A DNA stretch of 7,498 nt from Myxococcales bacterium (GCA_027005175.1 JALTMC010000121.1:1-7498); one strand, 5' to 3'; shown: positions 1 through 5,579, numbered from the stretch's first letter. Translations and numbers: made by a program. Notes: a model not told the origin generated them from the sequence alone.

Positions 1-323
1 GTATAGCTTCTTGCAATCGCAACACAATCACCTGGTTTGATCTCCTGCATGAGCTTCCACAGCAACATGGGAACACCCATAACATCAACCAAACAAAGAA
101 TGGGATGGTTCACGGAACCTGTCAGCCCAAAGCCAACATCCGTTTTCACACGCAATGTCGGGTGGTCACCGCTATGAAAGAATTTGGAAACATGCGCTGA
201 ATGTCCTGTTCGATCCAACACCTCTTTGTCGATGTCAGTGGTCGTGTTGGGCTTCGCTTTCACCATGTCCTGGATGCAATGAGAACCATCAGGTGTCCGA
301 ACCACGGCATCACCCGTCACGCA
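1..323 (-). mobile_element. Intein (N-terminal part) inserted directly after the catalytic Tyr of the topoisomerase
   Basis: An intein is a protein element that excises itself post-translationally and joins its flanks. After Tyr120 the sequence leaves the topoisomerase family and becomes a splicing domain. Block A starts with Cys121-Val-Thr-Gly-Asp; Cys121 would be the splice-site nucleophile. Block B is [12 protein letters not shown] (187-198), with Asn192 and His193 of the usual TxxH motif; the Thr is Ser190 here. The stretches FFHSG (168-172), LVDV..VP..LLWKL (198-211) and EIKPGD (214-219) closely match, from memory, the Mycobacterium xenopi GyrA intein, which sits at the same Tyr/Thr junction. 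About 107 intein residues are visible. Any homing endonuclease domain, the C-terminal His-Asn and the +1 residue lie beyond the left edge, so a mini-intein and a full intein cannot be told apart. The N-terminal splicing residues look intact. Confidence 0.92.
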
Positions 324-683
324 GTATCTCATCGCAGCAGCTTTATCACCATCGACAGAACCAAAGTTACCGTACCCATCCACAAGAGGATGACGCAGGC
401 TAAACTCTTGAGCCATCCGCACCATCGCATCGTAAATCGACTGATCACCGTGTGGATGATACTTACCCATCACAGAGCCAACAACCGTCGCAGACTTGCG
501 AAACTTGTTGCTCGGTAGCAGCTTGAGATCATGAAACATCGCATACAATATACGCCGCTGCACAGGCTTTAGGCCATCACGAACGTCGGGCAACGCACGA
601 CTGGTAATGACACTTAAAGCGTAATTTAAATAGCGTTTTTCTGTTTCTTCCAAGAGAGAGACATCTTGAATTCGGGCGCTCAA
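1..683 (-). CDS. Type IIA DNA topoisomerase subunit A (GyrA/ParC family), 5' part, interrupted by an intein
   Basis: The A subunit of gyrase or topoisomerase IV cuts and rejoins both DNA strands through a catalytic tyrosine. Residues 1-120 (TTG start = 1) match the family N-terminus: [21 protein letters not shown] (29-49), the helix with GKYHPHGD (73-80), and [16 protein letters not shown] (105-120) ending in the catalytic Arg119-Tyr120 pair. The GNFGS..GD form is closer to GyrA than to proteobacterial ParC (GNWGAPDD), but GyrA and ParC cannot be separated safely on this fragment, so no symbol is given. From Cys121 the same open frame is an intein and continues off the left edge, so the gene is partial. 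The TTG at 683 was chosen because GGAGGA lies 7 nt upstream and it gives a normal-length N-terminus. In-frame ATGs at 722 and 794 lie inside leader repeats and lack a comparable site. The drug-binding Ser of E. coli GyrA (Ser83) is Gln81 here; the following Asp (Asp85) is kept. Confidence 0.93.
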   Translation of the reverse strand, partial: MSARIQDVSLLEETEKRYLNYALSVITSRALPDVRDGLKPVQRRILYAMFHDLKLLPSNKFRKSATVVGSVMGKYHPHGDQSIYDAMVRMAQEFSLRHPLVDGYGNFGSVDGDKAAAMRYCVTGDAVVRTPDGSHCIQDMVKAKPNTTTDIDKEVLDRTGHSAHVSKFFHSGDHPTLRVKTDVGFGLTGSVNHPILCLVDVMGVPMLLWKLMQEIKPGDCVAIARSY

Positions 684-690
684 AGCCACT

Positions 691-696
691 TCCTCC
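691..696 (-). promoter_or_regulatory. Ribosome binding site GGAGGA that sets the TTG start of the topoisomerase
   Basis: GGAGGA on the minus strand ends 7 nt before the TTG at 683. An in-frame GTG at 689 would be only one base away, too close to use this site. The in-frame ATGs at 722 and 794 have only G-runs from the leader repeats upstream. This decides the start in favour of TTG. Confidence 0.7.
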
Positions 697-712
697 AATG
701 AATAAAAGTCAA

Positions 713-880
713 CCAGGGGCATGTCGCAGCACCCCCACGAGCAAGTATCTGCAATGATACCGAAGAAAACGACGCTGGAAAAAAACAGGGGCATGTCGCA
801 GCACCCCCCATGAGTAAGGGTATGTCGCAACGCCCCGTCAGCAAGGATGTATCGCAGCGAACTCCAGCAGTAACCTTATA
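713..880. repeat. Four degenerate copies of a ~30-bp repeat in the topoisomerase leader
   Basis: The plus-strand core is GGGGCATGTCGCAGCACCCC followed by a GAGYAAG-like tail. Copies lie at about 713-748, 785-823, 817-852 and 844-880. The first two share the whole 20-base core. The third reads GGGTATGTCGCAACGCCCC and the fourth, GGATGTATCGCAGCG, is more decayed. The spacing of the shared TCGCA (724, 795, 825, 852) is 71, 30 and 27 bp, so this is a small diverged cluster rather than a regular array. The ends of the core (GGGG/CCCC) can pair. If the promoter at 875-883 is real, the cluster lies in the 5' untranslated leader. Confidence 0.75.
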
Positions 881-883
881 CCA
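875..883 (-). promoter_or_regulatory. Candidate extended -10 promoter for the topoisomerase gene
   Basis: The minus strand reads TGGTATAAG, which fits the extended -10 pattern TGnTATAAT with one mismatch. No good -35 box sits at 16-18 nt; the nearest hexamer with TTG (TTGTAA, 901-906) is 20 nt away. Transcription would start near 868, giving a leader of about 185 nt that contains the repeat cluster. Confidence 0.35.
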
Positions 884-890
884 CGATTTC

Positions 891-919
891 AGCGCATAAC
901 TTACAATTAATTATGCACT
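891..919. promoter_or_regulatory. Inverted repeat in AT-rich upstream region, possible operator
   Basis: The arms AGCGCATAA (891-899) and TTATGCACT (911-919) pair at 8 of 9 positions across an 11-bp AT-rich spacer. They lie just upstream of the candidate -10 box at 875-883, where a regulator could bind. Binding is inference; no known operator was recognised. Confidence 0.3.
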
Positions 920-970
920 AAACAAACGTATACCTTACATGCGTCATATCACGTCACACAAGAGGCTTAA

Positions 971-1128
971 GGGTCCGTCCAAAAAGAACCTATACCGTTT
1001 GCATCTCCACTTCATCTACCCTGGCTGCGTTCCACCTCCTCGGAATAGCAAGTTATTCTCTCGTCGGAGTGCCTTGCCAGGGCGGCGAATCGAAGCGCAA
1101 ATCAACGACTTTCTTTTTGGACGGACCC
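971..1128. repeat. 158-bp MITE-like element with perfect 18-bp terminal inverted repeats
   Basis: The left end GGGTCCGTCCAAAAAGAA (971-988) is the exact reverse complement of 1111-1128. Between the ends the sequence is an imperfect palindrome: CCCTGGC (1019-1025) pairs with GCCAGGG (1076-1082), and GAATA (1043-1047) pairs with TATTC (1054-1058) around a 6-base loop. All of these are centred near 1050. The element holds no convincing gene. It ends 8 bp downstream of the YkgJ-type gene's stop codon. This build fits a miniature inverted-repeat transposable element, or a long structured RNA that also acts as a terminator. Flanks are ...CTTAA on the left and AAAGC... on the right; no clear target-site duplication beyond AA can be claimed. 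Confidence 0.7.
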
Positions 1129-1136
1129 AAAGCATC

Positions 1137-1877
1137 CTATTCTTTTTTACCATTGGATAAGACACTTTCCGATGATTCCTCCTGGGCAACAACCGTCTGT
1201 TTTTTCCTTCCAGAGTCCTGTAATGCCGAAAGATCTGTCAACTTCTTCATTTCCTGGGCAACAACCGTCTGTTCGTTCTTTTCAGAGGCCAGGCCCAAAT
1301 TCTCTCGCACTCTCTGGAGGGCTTCATCACGTATTTTTCGTTCGAGGTCGTGAGCTTGTGCGGAACGGGGTACAGCCTTGTAGCCACATCCTTTGAGCAG
1401 GTAGGGTTTGCTCGTATACTCGATACGAGGCCATTGGCGACAAATCGCAGGACGCAACCGATAAGAGCCACATCGACCATCGCGTTGAAGGTGACGGCAT
1501 CCCATCACACGAGCAACACTGCCATCGATATCTTCCATATCAAAGCTGTGTACGTAAAAACCATGTATTTGAGTATACCACCACATCCAGAAGCCACCGA
1601 TCCAAGGCCACCGGTCCATGATCGGGTCCCATTCCATCAGAATGTAGTGACAGCAATTTCCGCGCTGGAGGCAACCTCCCTTGATCCGATAGGGGGGAGG
1701 AGCGAGCTTCTGAATCACAGACTGAGCCAAAAGATCCAAAAACATCACAGGAAACATCAACACCCGCATCACTACCCGAAACCAAGCAGCACTTCGCTGC
1801 GGAGGAATCCCTCCCACCGGAGGCTCCGGCTGCCCTTTCGAGGCCATTCGTTTGTTGCTACGAGGAATACTCTTCAT
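1137..1877 (-). CDS. YkgJ-family cysteine-cluster protein, putative metal (Zn/Fe) binding
   Basis: The protein belongs by motif to the YkgJ/UPF0153 family of putative Zn- or Fe-chelating Cys-cluster proteins; its biochemical role is unknown. With the ATG at 1877 as residue 1 (246 aa) the cluster is Cys69, Cys75-Cys76, Cys127, Cys136, Cys146 and Cys164. The signature blocks are GGCLQRGNCC and CRHLQRDGRCGSYRLRP..CRQWP, the latter carrying the family's YxxRPxxCR core. A hydrophobic stretch at about 31-55 could anchor or bury the N-terminus. The C-terminal tail (from about 175) is charged and carries QTVVAQE twice, 24 residues apart. The ATG forms a TGATG overlap with the stop of the upstream HAD gene, so translation is probably coupled. 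A GTG at 1892, 15 nt further up, is an alternative start. Neither has a clear ribosome binding site. Confidence 0.85.
   Translation of the reverse strand: MKSIPRSNKRMASKGQPEPPVGGIPPQRSAAWFRVVMRVLMFPVMFLDLLAQSVIQKLAPPPYRIKGGCLQRGNCCHYILMEWDPIMDRWPWIGGFWMWWYTQIHGFYVHSFDMEDIDGSVARVMGCRHLQRDGRCGSYRLRPAICRQWPRIEYTSKPYLLKGCGYKAVPRSAQAHDLERKIRDEALQRVRENLGLASEKNEQTVVAQEMKKLTDLSALQDSGRKKQTVVAQEESSESVLSNGKKE
1180..1273. repeat. 22-bp exact direct repeat inside the YkgJ-type gene
   Basis: Positions 1180-1201 and 1252-1273 are identical over 22 bases and 72 bp apart (24 codons, in frame). They encode the two QTVVAQE copies in the C-terminal tail. Identity extends through synonymous positions, which points to a recent duplication rather than selection on the peptide alone. 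Confidence 0.85.
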
Positions 1878-2467
1878 CACAAAAGATCGCACTCATGTAA
1901 TTTTTGCCGGAGCTGCGCCGCATCGCGAAATAGAATGGACGACATCCCAACCTTCTCGGAAGCTTCGCAGTTTTGAGCCCGATCATCGATAAACAAACAT
2001 TGAGAGGCAGGGACATTAAGAGTCTTCACAGCATGCTCATAGGTGTCGAGCGCAGGTTTTCGAAAACCTGTCAAACATGACACAAAGGTCCACTCTAGAA
2101 AACGTGAGAGCTTCAACTTCTCTTCAATCCACTTGTACCACGTCGGATAATTGGAAAGAGCATGCATCGCAACACCCTGCTCTTTCAACTCCTTCAAGAT
2201 CTCTTCCATACCATCCAAGATGTAATAAGCACGCTGTATCGCCTCTCGCAACCCATCGTAATCAAAGGTGCGACCGTCACTAAAAAAGTGACGCACATAG
2301 CTCTCTTCATCCATACGACCGTGCTCAAACTCACACCAAGCTGTCGGATGTTTCTGCGCCAACAACTGCTCTAGACGCAGCCCAAAAAACTCGGGCACCT
2401 CCCAAAAAAAAGGATCATGCACGATGGTTCCCATAACATCGAACAAAACTATCGTTTTTTCAGCCAT
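1877..2467 (-). CDS. HAD-superfamily hydrolase, plant FMN-hydrolase-like
   Basis: HAD enzymes use an Asp nucleophile, most often to remove phosphate. All four motifs are present in 196 aa: motif I FDVMGT with nucleophile Asp10, motif II Ser105 (HALSN), motif III Lys137 (GFRKP), motif IV Asp161-Asp162 (LFIDDR). The residue two after the nucleophile is Met12 instead of the Asp acid/base of many phosphatases. The blocks FDVMGTIVHDPF..VPEFFG, the FDYDGL region, SNYPTWYKWIEEKLKLS and EWTF.SC resemble, from memory, the plant chloroplast FMN hydrolase AtcpFHy1 (At1g79790). FMN phosphatase activity is therefore a reasonable guess but unproven. The ATG start has GGAG 9 nt upstream. The gene lies 69 bp after the kinase gene and overlaps the next gene by one base (TGATG). 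Confidence 0.88.
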   Translation of the reverse strand: MAEKTIVLFDVMGTIVHDPFFWEVPEFFGLRLEQLLAQKHPTAWCEFEHGRMDEESYVRHFFSDGRTFDYDGLREAIQRAYYILDGMEEILKELKEQGVAMHALSNYPTWYKWIEEKLKLSRFLEWTFVSCLTGFRKPALDTYEHAVKTLNVPASQCLFIDDRAQNCEASEKVGMSSILFRDAAQLRQKLHECDLL

Positions 2468-2536
2468 CTGTGTTCACTCCATAAGTAGGCGTTCCATCGT
2501 CATCGTTTGGTTCTTGGTGCAAGCGGCGAGGTTGTC

Positions 2537-4078
2537 TTATTCTTCTCCTTTGACCTGAATGGATTGTCCTGAAAGAACCAAACCCTTACAAGGATAGATC
2601 TCCAGAGACACGTTGGATGCATGGAAAGGATACTGTTGAACGATTTGGAGAAATGCCTCAACAGCAGCTTTTCCTTCAGGAGTATAGTGAAGCTGTATGA
2701 TCTGCGAATGGAGTGGAACAGGAACAAAAGACTCTACAACAGGAGTGGGATGAAATGGTTTCAATGAGATCGTTGACCTTGCTTGGGCTACTGTCTCAGG
2801 AAGCTTTGATTCAACACCCGATGCATCAAAGAACTGAAGAATTTCCTCACAGCTTTGAAATCGATGTTGCGGATATTTGGCCGTTGCCTTCTGGATGAAT
2901 TGTTCCAGCTCGTCTGGCACACCAGAGACAGCCTCATGAATCGATGGAGTGGGAGTTTTCATATGATGCTGAACAAGATCTTTGAGAGAGCCTGTAAAAG
3001 GTGTCTTCCCTGTCAAAAGTTTGTAGGCCAATATTCCCAAAGCATAGATATCTGTGCGCCCATCCAGCTCTCCCTCTGCGATTTGCTCGGGTGCCGAATA
3101 GTGAATCGTTCCTGCAAATGTTGTTGTTGTTTCAGAAAGACGTGTGCTTACAGCAATACCAAAGTCCATCAGCTTTACGGTACCATCTTCAAGCATCAAA
3201 ATATTCGAAGGTTTAATATCTCGATGAACGATCTGATTGATATGTGCATAGGACAGCGCATTTGCAACTTGGCAAAGGATCTCTCGTACCTGCTCTGAAG
3301 GAAGAGGCCCATGGTTGGAGAGATATACCCCAAGATCTTGGCCCTTCACATACTCCATCACAATAAAGTAGGTCGCAAAGGCTTCTACCAGGTCATAAAC
3401 TTGAACAATGTGAGGATGTCGAAGCTGGGCCAGGAGTCGTGCTTCGTTCCGAAAACCATCGAGAAAAGACTTGTCACAAACCAGCTCATGAGAAAGCATC
3501 TTAAGGGCTACAGTCCGCTCCAAAATCGGATCGATGGCTTCGTATACAACAGCCATTCCACCTTTACCAAGCTCTTTTTCGATAAGATATTTGCTAACCT
3601 GTTGGATTTGACTCGTACGCTTGAGACGCCGACTGAGTATCTCAAAGAGGATACGTGCCATCTCAGGATAGTGTTGAATCAACTCCAGCACAATATGCTT
3701 TGGAAACTCAACACAAAAACATGTGGTTGCAGCAACAACATCGGCAGTACGAGCATCTCCTGTCAGTAAAGCCATCTCACCAAAGACTTTTCCTGGAGTC
3801 AGTTCCAGCACCATTCGCTGCTGTGAGCCCTGATCTGACGCTCGCACATGTGCATTTCCAGTGAGCAAGAGATACATGCTATCGCCAAGCGTACCTTTTT
3901 GAATGATGAACTCACCTGCCTCAAACTCCACTTGTCGTGCTTGCTGAGCAAGCATCTCAAGAGCTTGAGGATGAATGCTCCTCAAAAGACTGACGTTCTG
4001 GAAAGATTCAACCAACTGGCTGGGAGTATAAGCTGCATAAAATCGCAAAAATATGGCCCTCTTTCTCACAAGATCCAA
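2537..4078 (-). CDS. Ser/Thr protein kinase with N-terminal cyclic-nucleotide-binding domain
   Basis: This is a soluble Hanks-type kinase probably gated by a cyclic nucleotide. Numbered from TTG 4078 (513 aa), residues ~28-140 form a cNMP-binding domain whose phosphate-binding cassette is intact: FGEMALLTGDARTADVVA (99-116) with Glu101 and Arg110. Residues ~164-420 are the kinase: G-loop GKGGMAVV (171-178), Lys193, Glu212, HRD (285-287) with Lys289 and Asn292, DFG (305-307), APE (329-331), Asp343 and Arg406. All catalytic residues are present and no membrane segment is seen. The C-terminal ~80 residues match nothing I know. The architecture mirrors a single-cNMP-domain version of eukaryotic PKG. 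The start is uncertain: the TTG has a weak ribosome site, while an AGGAGGA lies at 4152-4158 before an ATG (4136) in another frame, hinting at a one-base error at 4077-4081. The HAD gene follows 69 bp downstream. Confidence 0.9.
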   Translation of the reverse strand: MDLVRKRAIFLRFYAAYTPSQLVESFQNVSLLRSIHPQALEMLAQQARQVEFEAGEFIIQKGTLGDSMYLLLTGNAHVRASDQGSQQRMVLELTPGKVFGEMALLTGDARTADVVAATTCFCVEFPKHIVLELIQHYPEMARILFEILSRRLKRTSQIQQVSKYLIEKELGKGGMAVVYEAIDPILERTVALKMLSHELVCDKSFLDGFRNEARLLAQLRHPHIVQVYDLVEAFATYFIVMEYVKGQDLGVYLSNHGPLPSEQVREILCQVANALSYAHINQIVHRDIKPSNILMLEDGTVKLMDFGIAVSTRLSETTTTFAGTIHYSAPEQIAEGELDGRTDIYALGILAYKLLTGKTPFTGSLKDLVQHHMKTPTPSIHEAVSGVPDELEQFIQKATAKYPQHRFQSCEEILQFFDASGVESKLPETVAQARSTISLKPFHPTPVVESFVPVPLHSQIIQLHYTPEGKAAVEAFLQIVQQYPFHASNVSLEIYPCKGLVLSGQSIQVKGEE

Positions 4079-4151
4079 AAAGTCCGTGACAATGCTCTGC
4101 TGCTGGAAGTATCTGCTCAGACAAAACAGGTATCATCGAAAAAGTGTGTGT

Positions 4152-4158
4152 TCCTCCT
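4152..4158 (-). promoter_or_regulatory. Strong Shine-Dalgarno AGGAGGA without a well-placed start in the kinase frame
   Basis: The minus strand reads AGGAGGA. The next start codon is the ATG at 4136, 15 nt on, in a frame that runs 42 codons and then stops. The kinase frame has a TGA nearby, so its first usable start is 73 nt away (TTG 4078). See the finding on a possible indel. Confidence 0.45.
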
Positions 4159-4178
4159 AAAAGGCCGTGTTAGACACG
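4159..4178 (-). terminator. Weak hairpin plus T-run after the Cys-rich gene
   Basis: On the minus strand CGTGT (4178-4174) pairs with ACACG (4170-4166) around a CTA loop, followed by GCC and TTTT. The stem has only 5 bp and the T-run only 4 bases, so termination would be partial at best. It sits just after the restored stop of the Cys-rich gene (4186-4188). Confidence 0.25.
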
Positions 4179-4185
4179 ATTGTTT

Positions 4186-4530
4186 CTACTGACAGGGACA
4201 AATGGACTTACGAGCATTTCCGGGACCACGGCAACCTCGACCGAGTTGGTCCATCCTGGTTCTGTGTTTGGAAGGACAACGACTGCTGCTGGAACAGTAT
4301 ATAGGTCCATTCAATCCAGAGGGGTGATTGGCCTTCCAGGTATCTTCCGAACAAGCGTAGGTATAAGAACCAAGGTTAACCGCATTCCCCAGACCAAAGG
4401 CCCGACTAATCGCCTGGCATTTGGCGCGGGTATTTTGTGCGTTGAACCAAGTGCTGTTGGCAACAGGAGTCTTCCCAAAATAGGCACAGGTATCGTTGCA
4501 TGCCTTTCCACACTGTGTGGGGTGATAACA
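4186..4530 (-). pseudogene. Frameshifted C-terminal part of the secreted Cys-rich protein
   Basis: Reading from 4530 in the frame one base back gives 114 further residues and a TAG at 4188-4186. The segment opens with CYHPTQCGKACNDTC and continues with WFNAQ.TRAKCQAIS, SYTYACSEDTW, YCSSSSRCPS and a terminal KSICPCQ. It keeps the Cys-rich character of the upstream protein, whereas the other frame turns into Cys-poor sequence at this point. One missing base near 4530 would explain both. The C-terminal module itself (about 100 residues with at least ten Cys) is not one I can name. Confidence 0.8.
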
Positions 4531-5579
4531 CCAGAGTTACAAACCTTGCCACAGACTCCACAGTTCGCTCGATCGGTTTGAACATCAACGCAAGAGCCAC
4601 CACAGTTGGTTTGGCCGCTGGGACAAGACACCACACACTTCGCATTCGAGCATACCTGACCCGACTTACAGGCATTCGCACATTTACCACAATTGGCTCG
4701 ATCGTTTTGAATATTGACACATGAGCCACCGCAATTGGTCTGACCTTTAACACAAGACACCACACACGTATTGTTAGAACAAACCTGTCCAGAGAGACAA
4801 ACGTTTCCACACTTTCCACAGTGGGCGCGATCCGATTGGATATCCACCTTGCAATCGGTCTGACCCTTGGGGCATTTTGCCTGAACACATTTGGCTTCGT
4901 TACAGTAATGTTGACGAGGACAATCTTTGATCTTGGTCCCAAACTCAAAACAACCCCGCGCATTTTTCGTACAGACTTTGTATTGACCGGGAATCTCAGA
5001 GGGCTTCGTTGTACATGCAAAGACCCCCTCTTTGCACTGTGTTGCCGGACAGTCAGGCACACATTTTTCGGCTTCACACTTTTCAAATTCGCCACAGATC
5101 TTCCAGTCCACACACTTGGACCAGACACCTCCCTTGCACGATTGCGTTCCCTTCGTACAAGCCTTACTACCTTCGGGCACACAGGCTCGACTATCTCCCG
5201 GAGCACACTGCATACACTGACTGTTGACACACGTTGGACTTCCACTCTCGGTGCAGTCCTCATTTTTCAAACAATCGACACAGCCGCCCTTCCCATTGCA
5301 CTTCTTTTTGGCGGGGCAATCTTTGTCCGTTCCGCAGACACACCGATTTTCTGCTGTACACTTCTTCGTGGGGCTGCTCTTGCCCTGACAGTGGACATCC
5401 TTGATACAAGGAACACACTTGCCTTTGCTTCCATCACCAAGCAGACACCGATCAGGGCAACTTTCACAACCGGGAATGGATACAGCAACATCGCCACTGT
5501 ACCCCAGTGTCAACAACACTCCAAGCGAGATTACATAAGAAAGCCACCGAAAACAAACAGTTTTTGAAAGAATAAGCAT
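4311..5579 (-). CDS. Secreted Cys-rich repeat protein, frameshifted near its C-terminus
   Basis: The function is unknown; the protein is probably exported and disulfide-rich. An N-terminal signal peptide or anchor is visible (basic MLILSKTVCFRW, then a hydrophobic core to about residue 27). Residues ~38-235 hold many Cys pairs. Residues 236-350 are three tandem ~43-residue modules of the form CxxGQTNCGGSCV.IQ.DRANCGKC...C.SGQVCSN..CVVS (236-275, 276-318, 319-350). The first module lacks the GSC segment. Such modules are common in secreted proteins of Myxococcota. The residues after 350 (VITPHSVERH...) are out of frame: the native end continues in another frame to 4186 and would give about 464 aa. 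The ATG has GGAAAG 5 nt upstream and a good promoter at 5695-5724. The break could be a sequencing error or a real mutation. Confidence 0.85.
   Translation of the reverse strand: MLILSKTVCFRWLSYVISLGVLLTLGYSGDVAVSIPGCESCPDRCLLGDGSKGKCVPCIKDVHCQGKSSPTKKCTAENRCVCGTDKDCPAKKKCNGKGGCVDCLKNEDCTESGSPTCVNSQCMQCAPGDSRACVPEGSKACTKGTQSCKGGVWSKCVDWKICGEFEKCEAEKCVPDCPATQCKEGVFACTTKPSEIPGQYKVCTKNARGCFEFGTKIKDCPRQHYCNEAKCVQAKCPKGQTDCKVDIQSDRAHCGKCGNVCLSGQVCSNNTCVVSCVKGQTNCGGSCVNIQNDRANCGKCANACKSGQVCSNAKCVVSCPSGQTNCGGSCVDVQTDRANCGVCGKVCNSGVITPHSVERHATIPVPILGRLLLPTALGSTHKIPAPNARRLVGPLVWGMRLTLVLIPTLVRKIPGRPITPLD
4530..4874 (-). repeat. Three tandem ~43-residue Cys-rich modules (coding repeats)
   Basis: Modules start at 4874, 4754 and 4625 on the minus strand, 120 and 129 bp apart. 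The 120-bp first unit is three codons shorter and lacks one Cys. The second and third units are the most alike (GQTNCGGSCV and DRANCG shared). The frameshift falls at the end of the third unit. Confidence 0.8.

Noticed and set aside
684-794. ATG at 722 or 794 as the topoisomerase start
   Set aside because: Both are in frame without stops, but they sit inside the repeat copies, lack a proper ribosome site and would add a Cys/Phe-rich extension unlike the family. GGAGGA fits the TTG at 683.
713-880. Leader repeats as a CRISPR array
   Set aside because: Copies are diverged, spacing is 71, 30 and 27 bp with no uniform spacers, and no cas gene is in view.
971-1128. Invertible DNA switch
   Set aside because: The inverted repeats could in principle support inversion, but the interior is itself palindromic, carries no promoter I can see, and no recombinase gene is nearby.
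1350-1976. 208-aa plus-strand frame
   Set aside because: Antisense to the YkgJ-type and HAD genes, which have clear motifs; rich in His/Pro/Ser with no domain.
4520-4540. Programmed ribosomal frameshift in the Cys-rich gene
   Set aside because: No slippery heptamer or upstream Shine-Dalgarno-like stimulator is apparent; a simple one-base indel is the simpler reading.
4406-5263. 285-aa minus-strand frame rich in Arg and Val
   Set aside because: It overlaps the Cys-rich gene in another frame, has no family features, and its length follows from the biased repeat sequence.
4821-5567. 248-aa plus-strand frame
   Set aside because: Antisense to the Cys-rich gene; its Thr/Leu-rich composition is what the reverse of Cys/Gly/Lys-rich codons gives, and it has no recognisable domain.
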